Source: Hinthialibacter sp964556895
GTDB taxonomy: Bacteria > Hinthialibacterota > Hinthialibacteria > Hinthialibacterales > Hinthialibacteraceae
Assembly: GCA_964556895.1 (NCBI GenBank)
Contig: CAZKYC010000012.1
Location: 1-64,000, forward strand
Reading direction: 5' to 3'
DNA length: 64,000 nt
The notes under the pieces: model-generated
What the model saw: the letters and a program-made list of their open reading frames with translations, nothing else
Database searches by the model: none
Told to the model about the DNA's origin: nothing
Shown: positions 25,532 to 34,645 of the stretch, in pieces
Layout of the letters: each line of letters begins with the position of its first letter
How positions within the stretch are numbered: the stretch's first letter is position 1
Translations under genes and position numbers: made by a program

Positions 25532-27460
25532 TCAATCCAGACTATTCTTAAACACAACGCAACCCAACGGCGGGACTGTCAGATTTAACGAATAATAATG
25601 ATGGTGGCATGGGATATGATCCGCTTGGGCGCCGCCAAAGTTGCCTTGTCCGCTGCCGCCGTATTGCTCGGCATCGCTGTTGAGAACTTCCTTCCAATGG
25701 CCGTCGACCGGCACGCCAATTCGATACAGGTAACGCGGCACGGGAGTGAAATTCAACGCAAACAATAAGTATTCGTTCGGGTTCACGCCCTTACGGATGA
25801 AACTAATGATACTGTTATCGGTATCAGAACAATCCACCCACTCAAATCCATTAGGATCATTGTCTTTGGTGTGGAGCCCCTGCTCATTGCGGTAGAAGTG
25901 GTTGAGGTCTTTCACCCACAGTTGAAGGCCTTTGTGGGAATCATAATCCAGCAGATGCCATTCGAGGCTGGTCTCATGCGACCATTCGCTCCATTGGCCG
26001 ATCTCAGCACCCATGAACAACAATTTTTTGCCAGGCTGACCATACATATAGCCATATAACAGGCGCAAGTTGGCGAATTTCTGCCACAAATCGCCGGGCA
26101 TCTTGCTAATCATTGAGCCTTTGCCGTGCACCACTTCGTCATGCGACAACGGCAGGCAGAAGTTCTCAGTGAACGCGTACAACATACGAAACGTTAGTTC
26201 GTTGTGATGGTATTTGCGAAAGACGGGATCACACGAAAAAAACTTCAGACAGTCGTGCATCCACCCCATGTCCCATTTATAGCCAAAGCCTAGGCCGCCA
26301 ATGTAGGTTGGCCGCGACACCATCGGCCAGGAAGTAGACTCTTCGGCGATGGTCTGAACATCAGGGTAGTGGGCGTAGATTTCGTGGTTGATTCGGCGCA
26401 AAAACTCAATCGCGCCCAAGTTTTCTTTGCCGCCGTATTTGTTGGGTATCCACTCGCCGTCTTCGCGGGAGTAGTCGAGATACAACATCGAGGCCACCGC
26501 ATCGACGCGCAATCCGTCAACGTGGTATTTTTCAAGCCAGAAAAAGGCGTTGCTATAGAGAAAACTTTTTACTTCGTTGCGTTCGTAATTGAAAATTAAA
26601 CTGCCCCAGTCAGGGTGAAACCCTTGTTTAGGGTCGGCGTGTTCATAGAGGTGGGTTCCATCAAAATAGCCGAGGCCGTTTCCGTCGGTTGGAAAATGAG
26701 ACGGCACCCAATCAAGAATGACGCCGATGCCCTGTTGGTGGAGGTAGTCAATTAAATACATAAAGTCTTGCGGCATTCCAAAGCGTGAGGTCGGCGCAAA
26801 GAACCCAGTGATCTGGTATCCCCACGACGGACTGAAGGGGTGTTCCATCACCGGCATGAACTCGACATGAGTGAAGCCCATGTGGTTCACATACTCAGCC
26901 AGTTTTGGCGCCAATTCACGATAGGTCAGTGGACGATTTCCATCTTTGGGAACTAGCATCCACGAACCAATATGCATTTCATAGATCGACATGGGCGCAT
27001 CGTGGGCGTTGATCTTGCCGCGCGTTTGCATCCACTCGCTGTCGCTCCATTCATAATTGAGCTGCGTCACGACAGAGGCCGTCAATGGCGGCTTTTCAGT
27101 GTAAAGCGCATAGGGGTCAGCCTTGTCAGCGCAGTGGTTGTTGTATCGTGAGCGGATATGAAACTTGTATTTCATGCCCAACTCAGCGTTGGGGATGAAG
27201 CCGTGCCAGATGCCGGATGAGCCGCAGGGACGCAGTTGGTGGGCGGAGTTGTTCCAATAGTTAAAGTCGCCGATCACGCTGGCGAATTCAGCGTCTGGCG
27301 CCCACACGGCGAAATAGACGCCGCGCTCGCCATCATCGTTCGTCATCACATGAGCGCCCAACTTTTCATACAAACGAAAGTGGCTGCCCTCATTGAAGAG
27401 ATAGATATCTTCTTCAGTGATGATAGATACGTCCCAACGAACGGCTGGCTTTTTAGACAT
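25532..27460 (-). CDS. glgB: 1,4-alpha-glucan branching enzyme
   Basis: This 642-residue GH13 enzyme makes the alpha-1,6 branches of glycogen. The N-terminal CBM48 domain (about 40-140) has YFAVWAPDAEFASVIGDFN. The catalytic barrel has DWVPSHFPTD, the nucleophile in GLRVDAVASMLY, the general acid in TIAEEST and the third carboxylate in LPLSHDEVVHGKGSM. The all-beta C-domain ends near residue 640. The length fits the short GlgB form without the extra N1 module. GGAG lies 11 bp upstream of the ATG. No other glycogen genes are adjacent. Confidence 0.97.
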   Translation of the reverse strand: MSKKPAVRWDVSIITEEDIYLFNEGSHFRLYEKLGAHVMTNDDGERGVYFAVWAPDAEFASVIGDFNYWNNSAHQLRPCGSSGIWHGFIPNAELGMKYKFHIRSRYNNHCADKADPYALYTEKPPLTASVVTQLNYEWSDSEWMQTRGKINAHDAPMSIYEMHIGSWMLVPKDGNRPLTYRELAPKLAEYVNHMGFTHVEFMPVMEHPFSPSWGYQITGFFAPTSRFGMPQDFMYLIDYLHQQGIGVILDWVPSHFPTDGNGLGYFDGTHLYEHADPKQGFHPDWGSLIFNYERNEVKSFLYSNAFFWLEKYHVDGLRVDAVASMLYLDYSREDGEWIPNKYGGKENLGAIEFLRRINHEIYAHYPDVQTIAEESTSWPMVSRPTYIGGLGFGYKWDMGWMHDCLKFFSCDPVFRKYHHNELTFRMLYAFTENFCLPLSHDEVVHGKGSMISKMPGDLWQKFANLRLLYGYMYGQPGKKLLFMGAEIGQWSEWSHETSLEWHLLDYDSHKGLQLWVKDLNHFYRNEQGLHTKDNDPNGFEWVDCSDTDNSIISFIRKGVNPNEYLLFALNFTPVPRYLYRIGVPVDGHWKEVLNSDAEQYGGSGQGNFGGAQADHIPCHHHYYSLNLTVPPLGCVVFKNSLD

Positions 27461-27552
27461 AAAAAAATCGGCTCCATAATTACGTTAAGTCCTTAACATA
27501 ATAAAACAGCTTACCAGAATTCTCACAAGGAGAATACGATTGAATCGATCAG

Positions 27553-29256
27553 TTAATACTTGACGTCGTCAATCTTCACTTCTCCAATTAAAGACAACGA
27601 ACCTCCATCAAACGAATAATACTCCCGCACTTTTAAACTGGGGCAACAAGCGGCGTCGCCCGGCGCGCTTTTGAGGCGCTCAATCTCAATGACTTCTGGA
27701 GTCAAGATTGTAATTTTATTTACAACAATTCTGTCGCCGAGAAAAAATTCTGCGACTTGCTTGGGCTTTCCATTTTCGTTCAGGGCGCAAACCAGATAAT
27801 TAAAGTGTCCCGTGCCGCCCGTATTCACCATCATCACGAAAATAGCGTCATCACTGCCGTCTTGATTCAAGTCAGCAAAGTCCATAGCCTGACCGAGTTT
27901 GGCAAAATAGACGCTCTTTTCATTTCCTATTGGCAAATCGTCGCCTTCAGCCTCACCATTCGAAAAAGAAATCGATTGGCGCTCGTTTGGATACTGAAAA
28001 ACGCCATTGAGAATCTTTTCAGGCGTCAGGTCTAATTCAGTTTTTTTACCATAGATAAGATATTGGTTACGGACTACCTTAAAGCGCTCTGTATTTTTGC
28101 CGATGGTTTTCATGATCGCATCAGCATCAGCGCCGGCTTCCAACATCGCACGCAGGTTTTCATTTCCCCAAAGCAAGTTCATGAAGGAGCGTGTTGTAAC
28201 TTGATCGGGATAGAGTGTCTTCGCGGCGCATAGCAACGCCACCGCCAGACGAATCGGCTCAGCGTCTTGGCTCTTAACGCCCAGACGCAAACCATGACAT
28301 TTTTTGTCTTTGAATTTCGGGTTCTCTGACTTGCCGGGAATTTGCTTTGGCGTGAATTCAATCGGCTCAGCGCTGAATCCATCGAAGGCGTCTTTTGGGA
28401 CAGCAGCCAGCCATTTTTTTGCGTCGATGAACGGCGCGCCCACGGTGAGAAACGGCAGTTCCGTTCCTCGCCCTTCTGAAAGGTTGGTCGCTTCAAACAA
28501 ACACGTGCCTGGATACATTAGAGCGGATTCTACGGTGGGCAGGTTGGGCGAGGGCGCGATCCACTTCAGCCCGGTTTCTTCATACGTCATATCGCGCTGA
28601 TAGCCCTGCATCTTCACCACGGTCAAATCGCAGCCGATGGTAAAGCCTGCGTAGTTTTCGTTGTTGAACAACTGCGCCAATTCGCCGACGGTGAGACCAT
28701 AACGAATCGGCAGCGGAATCACGCCGACGAAACTGGTATAGGCCGGGTTGGTTGCAGGGCCGGCGACTTGTACGCCGCCGATGGGGTTGGGCCGGTCTAA
28801 CACCACCACCGGGATATCGTCGCGCGCGGCGGCGTTCATCACCAAATATAGCGACGAGATGTAGGTATAAAACTTCACCCCCACGTCTTGGATGTCATAG
28901 ACGATCACATCCACGCCTTTGAGCATATCTTTCGTCGGCGTGCGATTAGCGCCATACAGGCTATAAATTGAGAAATCGTCGTTTTTTTCAGTTGCCACCT
29001 TGCCGCCCGCTTCGACGTCGCCGCGGAAGCCATGCTCAGGAGCGAATACTGCCTTGACTGTCGCGACTTTCTGCAGGCGGTCAACCAGGTGTACGCCCTC
29101 AGAATCCACAGCGGTGTGGTTCGCAACCACGGCGACGCGCTTATTACTCACCAGTTCCACTTGCGAATCAAACAGGCGCTCAAGCCCGGTGGTAACGCCC
29201 GCGTGAGAATTGAAAACAAATACAAAACCAACAATGGCGAAACATAGACGATTCAT
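27553..29256 (-). CDS. namZ: Exported NamZ-like (DUF1343) exo-N-acetylmuramidase family protein
   Basis: The 567-residue protein has a signal peptide (residues 1-19) and the DUF1343 core (about 20-400). Hallmarks are VVANHTAVDSEG, FAPEHGFRGDVEAGGKV, VDVIVYDIQDVGVKFYTYIS, VLDRPNPIGG, and PSPNLPTVESALMYPGTCLF. NamZ from Bacillus removes MurNAc from the non-reducing end of peptidoglycan chains, so a wall-recycling role is likely. An extra C-terminal beta-rich domain of about 150 residues follows, with an EF-hand-like DLNQDGSDDAIFV stretch as in FG-GAP/VCBS repeats, which is not part of the core. TGGAG precedes the ATG. Confidence 0.9.
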   Translation of the reverse strand: MNRLCFAIVGFVFVFNSHAGVTTGLERLFDSQVELVSNKRVAVVANHTAVDSEGVHLVDRLQKVATVKAVFAPEHGFRGDVEAGGKVATEKNDDFSIYSLYGANRTPTKDMLKGVDVIVYDIQDVGVKFYTYISSLYLVMNAAARDDIPVVVLDRPNPIGGVQVAGPATNPAYTSFVGVIPLPIRYGLTVGELAQLFNNENYAGFTIGCDLTVVKMQGYQRDMTYEETGLKWIAPSPNLPTVESALMYPGTCLFEATNLSEGRGTELPFLTVGAPFIDAKKWLAAVPKDAFDGFSAEPIEFTPKQIPGKSENPKFKDKKCHGLRLGVKSQDAEPIRLAVALLCAAKTLYPDQVTTRSFMNLLWGNENLRAMLEAGADADAIMKTIGKNTERFKVVRNQYLIYGKKTELDLTPEKILNGVFQYPNERQSISFSNGEAEGDDLPIGNEKSVYFAKLGQAMDFADLNQDGSDDAIFVMMVNTGGTGHFNYLVCALNENGKPKQVAEFFLGDRIVVNKITILTPEVIEIERLKSAPGDAACCPSLKVREYYSFDGGSLSLIGEVKIDDVKY

Positions 29257-29408
29257 AACAGTCTCCAGGTCGTTAGAAAATGTATCCTTATTCCTCTAAG
29301 TATCATTAGCCGAAAGTGAACTTTGAAAAACCAGGGTGGGCGAACCCTGCCAGCAGCAGAGAGGCTCCTAGTGTGCCGCATGGAAGCGATCACAAAACAC
29401 AATTTCGC

Positions 29409-29432
29409 GGCTCGGCGGGAGCCTCGCCCTCC
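29409..29432 (-). repeat. 24-bp dispersed repeat, copy A
   Basis: The 24 bases are identical to the reverse complement of 45412-45435. They contain the small palindrome GGCTCCCGCCGAGCC. Similar GGAGGGCGAGGCTCC words occur as dispersed repeats in environmental genomes. This copy lies in the 295-bp spacer between namZ and the decayed gene at 29552, which otherwise holds nothing I can identify. Confidence 0.7.
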
Positions 29433-29551
29433 CCAGTTAGCAGAATCCGCCGAAATAAATTGCGGGGAGAGGTTTCTATCATAGCCTGATCACTACTTAA
29501 AATATCTATATCCAATTATAACTTGCCATCTGAATCAGGTTATGATTAAGC

Positions 29552-29842
29552 ATGAATTTCTATTATCATCGAAGGAAAGCACAATGGCCATCCGGTATGA
29601 ATCGGCCCTCTCATGGAAGAGTCTGGCTAACTGGAACCATCAATAACAACGTGCGCTGTTGAGAGTGTGATACGCTTAATGATAAAGACGCCCGTTTCTG
29701 TGACCAATGCGGCAAAGAACTGTTGAGCAATCATCCAAATAATCTCCTCATCTTCCACACCTTAGCGATTGCGTCACCCGCATCTATAATTTTAATAGTG
29801 TGTGTAACTTCAATCAATCATTTAATTAAGCAGGAGAACTGA
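29552..29842 (+). pseudogene. Zinc-ribbon/TM protein interrupted by an in-frame TGA
   Basis: From ATG 29552 one frame runs to TGA 29840 with a single internal TGA at 29660. The internal stop falls inside a zinc ribbon: C-stop-E-C, then CDQCGKELL after 10 residues, followed by a hydrophobic helix (LLIFHTLAIASPASIILIVC). The cysteine spacing (CxxC, x10, CxxC) is that of a real zinc ribbon, so the frame was once coding. The end is 1 bp before the GTG of the next gene. The simplest reading is a nonsense mutation in a small zinc-ribbon membrane protein; recoding of UGA is possible but unsupported. Confidence 0.5.
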
Positions 29843-29843
29843 C

Positions 29844-31916
29844 GTGTCACTCGAAACGAATCGGCTTGGCGTCGTGTATCCGGTGTTGTTCGCCGGCCCC
29901 GGCAACACTAACTCAAACTTTCGCGGCGAAGCTCGGCGCGAATATCTGGTCAACACCTTACAATGGGCCATCGATGATAACGATTTCAACTCAATCGAAA
30001 TCTCGCGCATCAAAAACAGAGAGAGCCGCAAGACTGCAGTCAAGATGCTCTCCGACGCCCGCAAAAAAGGCCGGATCGAAGAGGTCGTGTGGTGCGCCCA
30101 GTTGGTGCAACTCATCAACGAAGACCAGATCGTGCCCGCGTCTGACATCAGTTCTCTCGACGAAAACGAGCGTCTCAAGGCTGTCGCCCGCCTCAAAGAA
30201 TGCATCAACGAAGCCTTTGAATATCCCTGTGATAAATTCACCTTCTTCAGCGGCAAAGACCCGGCCATCATGGCGGGCCTCTCCGGCGCCGAAGCCGACC
30301 GCGTTCGCGAAGAAGCGCTGTCACAGCTGCGCCGCTCGCTTCACGAAGTGTGCGCGTATATCAAAGAACTCAACAAGAAGAAAAAATCCAGCTGCATCCC
30401 GCTGTTGATTCCATTTGACTCCCGCGTAAACCCTCCTGGAATCACGCCGTTCAAAGAAATGTTGATTGGCCCCGCCGACCGCGCCGAAGCGGTGCTGGAG
30501 AGCGTACGCCATCAATACGGCCACGAAGAACTCGGCCTGTTGGTCGATACCAGCCACCTGATTATCAACGGCGAAGGCCCCGAAGCCATCAAACGCCTGG
30601 GTTCATACATTCAACACATTCACATCTCGAATTGCATCCTCAACCGCAACAACCCCGATGGCGACGCCCGCTATGGAGACGTCCACCCGGCGTTTAATTT
30701 GGCTGACAGCGAATTGACATCAGCCGTGCTGGCTGGCTATTTAAAGGCGCTGGTTGAATGCGACTTTCAGGGTTCGGTCGCGTTTGAGATCAAACCGTTT
30801 GGCCAAGAGATTCCCGAAGACCTGACTGGCGCCGCAAAGTCACTCTATGGGGGGGCGCGCAACCGCATCGAAGTCAACTATGCGCTACGCAATAATTACG
30901 TTTACCAGTCGCGCCACTTCTTGAGTGAAGACGTTTGGGACCAACTCTGCGACCTGCGCGTCGAAAAGAAAAACATCATCAAAGACCGCATGAAAAAACG
31001 CAAACAGCGCAAGTCGCTGACCCACAACGGCCGCATGGTCATCCTCGCCGCTGACCACCCGGCGCGCATGGTAACCAATTCCGGCGCCGACCCGGTGCGA
31101 ATGGGCGACCGCTTTGATTATTTGGGTCGCTGCGCCCGCGTCATGATGGCCTCCAACATCGACGGCCTGATGGCGACCGCTGACATCTTTGAAGACCTGT
31201 TTCTGTTAGACCACATGTATCAAGAAAAAACCAAAAAGAGTTTTCTCGATAATAAATTGTTAATTGCCTGTATGAACCGCAGCGGCCTAGCGGGAGCGAA
31301 ACATGAACTCCTTGACCGCATGACCGCCTACCGCGACGCCAAAAAGATCAAAGAACTCAACCTCGACGGCGCCAAAATCCTGTTCCGCCTGGCGGTTCCC
31401 GACCCCTATGACCGTTACGTCATCCAAACCATGGAAGAATGCTCGCGCAGCATCGAAGCCTGCAACGACATTGATCTTCCGGTCTTCTTAGAGCCGCTGC
31501 CCGTCAAACAGATTGACGGTTCGTACCAAGTGGTGATGAAAGCCGATGACCTGATTCGAGTCATTGGCGTCGCGTCGGGCCTGTCTCATTCCACCGCGAA
31601 TTTGTGGCTGAAGATTCCTTATGTACCTGACTATTACCGCGTGGCGCAATCGTTCAGCGGCCCGATACTCATGTTGGGCGGCGCATCAACGGGCAACCCG
31701 GTCGACGTGGTTGACCAGTTTGTTCGCGGCATGGGCGAAGGAGAGAACATTCGCGGCGCTATGGTAGGGCGCAACGTGTTGTACCCCGGCGCGGACGACC
31801 CCGCCGCCGTCGCCGAAGCGGTTTGCGCGCTGATCCATGAAGGCGTCAGCGCCAACGACGCGGTCAAACGTATTCAACCCGTTCGCGGCGCGAATATGGA
31901 CATGTTGGCAGGGTAA
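29844..31916 (+). CDS. Fusion of a TIM-barrel sugar isomerase/epimerase with a Cgl0159-type aldolase
   Basis: Residues about 1-340 form an AP-endonuclease-2/xylose-isomerase-like TIM barrel. Its metal ligands appear in SIEIS, GLLVDTSHLI, IQHIHISNC, DVHPAF and VAFEIKPFG. Residues about 385-690 are a second barrel of the Cgl0159/IolJ-like aldolase family, with MVILAADHPARM, DIFEDLFLLD, CMNRSGLAGA, DGAKILFRL, GLSHSTANLWLKIPY and ILMLGGAS. The pairing in one 690-residue chain suggests two consecutive steps, perhaps isomerisation followed by retro-aldol cleavage of a cyclitol- or sugar-derived compound. The GTG start follows GGAGAA. The aminotransferase gene starts 5 bp after the stop codon. Confidence 0.85.
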   Translation: MSLETNRLGVVYPVLFAGPGNTNSNFRGEARREYLVNTLQWAIDDNDFNSIEISRIKNRESRKTAVKMLSDARKKGRIEEVVWCAQLVQLINEDQIVPASDISSLDENERLKAVARLKECINEAFEYPCDKFTFFSGKDPAIMAGLSGAEADRVREEALSQLRRSLHEVCAYIKELNKKKKSSCIPLLIPFDSRVNPPGITPFKEMLIGPADRAEAVLESVRHQYGHEELGLLVDTSHLIINGEGPEAIKRLGSYIQHIHISNCILNRNNPDGDARYGDVHPAFNLADSELTSAVLAGYLKALVECDFQGSVAFEIKPFGQEIPEDLTGAAKSLYGGARNRIEVNYALRNNYVYQSRHFLSEDVWDQLCDLRVEKKNIIKDRMKKRKQRKSLTHNGRMVILAADHPARMVTNSGADPVRMGDRFDYLGRCARVMMASNIDGLMATADIFEDLFLLDHMYQEKTKKSFLDNKLLIACMNRSGLAGAKHELLDRMTAYRDAKKIKELNLDGAKILFRLAVPDPYDRYVIQTMEECSRSIEACNDIDLPVFLEPLPVKQIDGSYQVVMKADDLIRVIGVASGLSHSTANLWLKIPYVPDYYRVAQSFSGPILMLGGASTGNPVDVVDQFVRGMGEGENIRGAMVGRNVLYPGADDPAAVAEAVCALIHEGVSANDAVKRIQPVRGANMDMLAG

Positions 31917-31921
31917 CCGAT

Positions 31922-33628
31922 ATGGCGAATTTTGACCAAGCACTCAACGCGCTCCGCTCGCCGCAGCGCCCGCCCGCCCTGGTTTCAGCCGCGGCAGCGC
32001 TGGTGTTTCAACAGATGCGGCTCGATCCGTCCGACCCCGGTTGGAGGGGCGGAGACGCCCTGTTGTTCTCCGAGGCGTATTCTGAGATTATTCACCTCGC
32101 GTTTGAACAGGCGGGCTGCCCAGCTGAGCGTCTACCACAGCCCGGCCTCCAACAACTTGATTCCATCGCGTCGTCAGGGCGTTCAATCTATCTGTTCGTT
32201 GATTCCGACGACGCACAACGCGTCACTCGCGTTCGCGGCCTCCATAGCCAGCTCACCGTCATCGCACCCGACGCGCCTTACGATCCATCCTCATGGACGG
32301 TCGCTACGGTAAGCGACCAGACGCCTGAGGCGCTGTTGTCTGTCTTTGCGCAATATGGACGCATTCGCGAAAAACCGCTTTGGATCGTCTCACCGATTCG
32401 CGGTGCGCGTCTCTATGAACCACAGAGTTCATCGTCGTTGCCAGAGTTGGCGAACCGCATGAAGAAACTAGGCACCGAGACGGCGTTTGACGTTCTCGCC
32501 CAAGTCAATAAACTCAAGGCGCAAGGACGCGACATTATTTCATTTGGATTGGGCGAGCCTGATTTTGACACGCCTGTCCACATCAAAGACGCTGCGATTA
32601 AAGCGATAAACGAAAACCAAACCCATTACACTCCCAGCGCGGGCCTCCCTCAAATTCGGGAATCCATCGCGGCCTACATCCGCCGTACGCGCAACATCCC
32701 TTGCCAAGCCGACGAAGTAGTCGTCACCCCGGGCGCCAAGCCGGTCATGTTTGACGCGGTGATGGCGCTGATTAACCCAGGCGATGAAGTGATTTACCCC
32801 AACCCGGGCTACCCAATTTATGAATCGATCATCGACTGGGTCGGCGGCGTTTCGGTTGCGCTGCCCTTACTTGAAGACCGCAACTTTAACTTTACCATTG
32901 ACGACCTGGCCCGTTTGATCACGCCGAAAACCAAGTGCATCTTCTTAAACTCACCGGGCAACCCCTGCGGCAATGTTCTTGAAGAAGACCTGCTGCGCGG
33001 CATGGCTGAGTTGTGCGTTCAACACAATTTGTGGGTCATTTCTGACGAAGTGTATTCACAAATTTTATGGCATGGCGAACACCACACCATCGCGTCGTTT
33101 CCCGGCATGAAAGAGCGCACCGTCATTGTCGATGGCTTTTCTAAAACCTACGCCATGACCGGCTGGCGTATGGGCTACGGCGTCATGAACGCCGACCTCG
33201 CCAAACAAGTCGGAAAAATCGAAACCAACATCGATAGTTGCACCTGTTCATTCACCCAAATCGCCGGCGTCCACGCGCTCGACGGCCCTCATCATGAGTC
33301 GCACTACATGGTCGAACAGTTTGAAGAACGCGCCCGCGTCATCGCCGAAGGGCTAAACCAGATTGACGGTGTGAGTTGCCTGCCGTCGGGCGGCGCGTTT
33401 TATGTGTTCCCCAATGTGACCGCCGCCTGCCGCCGCTTGGGGCTGAAAACAGCCAACGACCTTCAAACGGCCCTGCTGAATGAAGCGGGCGTGGCTGTCT
33501 TGCCGCGCACTTGCTTTGGACGAAAGAACCAGGGCGAAGAACAAGAATACCTGCGTTTGTCATTCGCCACGTCGATGGAAAACATTCGCGAAGGCCTGCG
33601 CCGTATGAAGCAGTTTATCGAACGGTAG
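31922..33628 (+). CDS. PLP aminotransferase (class I/II) with an extra N-terminal domain
   Basis: Residues about 175-568 are a complete fold-type I aminotransferase: FGLGEPDFDTP, TPGAKPVMFDAVMAL, SPGNPCGNVL, SDEVYSQILW and the PLP lysine in VDGFSKTYAMTGWRMGY. Residues 1-170 are not part of that family. The stretch FQQMRLDPSDPGWRGGDALL followed by FSEAYSEI resembles the start of transketolase TPP domains (their MRxxPxxPxWxxRDRFVLSxGH block) but lacks the GDG cofactor motif, so it is probably a non-catalytic relic or binding module. The gene is translated right after the isomerase-aldolase fusion and likely acts on its product. Confidence 0.87.
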   Translation: MANFDQALNALRSPQRPPALVSAAAALVFQQMRLDPSDPGWRGGDALLFSEAYSEIIHLAFEQAGCPAERLPQPGLQQLDSIASSGRSIYLFVDSDDAQRVTRVRGLHSQLTVIAPDAPYDPSSWTVATVSDQTPEALLSVFAQYGRIREKPLWIVSPIRGARLYEPQSSSSLPELANRMKKLGTETAFDVLAQVNKLKAQGRDIISFGLGEPDFDTPVHIKDAAIKAINENQTHYTPSAGLPQIRESIAAYIRRTRNIPCQADEVVVTPGAKPVMFDAVMALINPGDEVIYPNPGYPIYESIIDWVGGVSVALPLLEDRNFNFTIDDLARLITPKTKCIFLNSPGNPCGNVLEEDLLRGMAELCVQHNLWVISDEVYSQILWHGEHHTIASFPGMKERTVIVDGFSKTYAMTGWRMGYGVMNADLAKQVGKIETNIDSCTCSFTQIAGVHALDGPHHESHYMVEQFEERARVIAEGLNQIDGVSCLPSGGAFYVFPNVTAACRRLGLKTANDLQTALLNEAGVAVLPRTCFGRKNQGEEQEYLRLSFATSMENIREGLRRMKQFIER

Positions 33629-33659
33629 TCAACAACCGTTGATTGAACGGATCCATCCT

Positions 33660-33688
33660 ACCTCCCTCGACGTCTGAGGGAGGTTTTT
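33660..33688 (+). terminator. Terminator after the aminotransferase gene
   Basis: The perfect stem ACCTCCCTC/GAGGGAGGT with a 7-nt loop is followed by TTTTT. It ends the transcript of the fusion-aminotransferase pair, so the next gene is transcribed separately or by readthrough. Confidence 0.9.
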
Positions 33689-33710
33689 ATGACAAGGCGA
33701 ATTTCATACT

Positions 33711-34619
33711 ATGACGAGCATCACGGTTCATGTCCCCGCAACTTCAGCCAACGTCGGCCCAGGCTACGACACACTCGGCATCGCCTTGAACTTATCCAAC
33801 ATCTTCACACTCGAACTCAACGGCGGCGGGTTTTCCTTTCACTCTGACGCCGATGTCAGCGATGACATGCGCGATATCTGCGCCAAGATGTGCGAAGTCT
33901 GCGCTAACCACTTCTTTAAGCGCGCTGGAGCGCAACCGCGCGGCTTCACCTTTCACATGGAGAACCGCATCCCCATCGCCCGCGGCCTGGGCAGCAGCGC
34001 CACCCTGCGCATCGCCATCATGGAAGGACTCAACCAACTCATGGGCCTGGGCGTCGGCGCGGCGCATATCGTGCAGTGGGCGTCTGAACTCGAAGGCTGC
34101 ACCGACAACGCCGCTGCCGCGTATTATGGCGGGTTCACCGCATCCGGCGTGGTGAATGGGCGCCTGCGCTCTTATAAAGCCGAGGTTCCAGAAACCATCG
34201 ACTTCGTGGCGGTGTCGCCTCACGCCGAAGTTGAAACCGATAAAGCCCGCGTCATCTTCTCAGACATCGTTTCTCGCCAAGACGCCGTCCACAATTTGGC
34301 CCACAGCACATTATTGGCGATGGCCTTCGCCCAAGGCGAATGGGACGCCATCGGCGACCTGATGGACGACCGCCTCCACCAGCCCCAGCGGCAGGAAAAC
34401 ATCCCCACGCTCAAACCGCTCAACGACGTCATTCTCGCCGCTCGCGAGGCGGGCGCACTCGGCGCTTATCTCAGTGGCTCCGGCTCGACCATGATGGCGC
34501 TTACCATGAAAAATAAAGAACAGGTCGCCGCCGCCATGCAAGCCGCCGTCGCCCATCACGGCCTCGAATCTGAAACCCGCTTTCTCAAAGTCGATAATAA
34601 TGGTGTTAGGACAGAATGA
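33711..34619 (+). CDS. thrB: Homoserine kinase (GHMP family)
   Basis: This 302-residue GHMP kinase phosphorylates homoserine with ATP in threonine synthesis. The N-terminal VHVPATSANVGPGYDTLGIA is the ThrB signature, the ATP-binding motif 2 is PIARGLGSSATLRIA (about 87-101), and motif 3 is GAYLSGSGSTMMAL near residue 260. The length is typical. No thrA or thrC is nearby; instead it follows the aminotransferase cluster, so a kinase on a related amino alcohol cannot be excluded. The start ATG is only 24 bp after the terminator hairpin. Confidence 0.92.
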   Translation: MTSITVHVPATSANVGPGYDTLGIALNLSNIFTLELNGGGFSFHSDADVSDDMRDICAKMCEVCANHFFKRAGAQPRGFTFHMENRIPIARGLGSSATLRIAIMEGLNQLMGLGVGAAHIVQWASELEGCTDNAAAAYYGGFTASGVVNGRLRSYKAEVPETIDFVAVSPHAEVETDKARVIFSDIVSRQDAVHNLAHSTLLAMAFAQGEWDAIGDLMDDRLHQPQRQENIPTLKPLNDVILAAREAGALGAYLSGSGSTMMALTMKNKEQVAAAMQAAVAHHGLESETRFLKVDNNGVRTE

Positions 34620-34645
34620 CTAAATGCAGGAACGAATGGTGAATC

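Noticed and set aside
29552..29842. Selenocysteine or reassigned UGA
   Set aside because: TGA is used as an ordinary stop elsewhere in the window (for example rimM and trmD), no SECIS-like structure is obvious, and a second damaged gene (55455-56280) shows the same kind of interruption. Kept only as a possibility in the findings.
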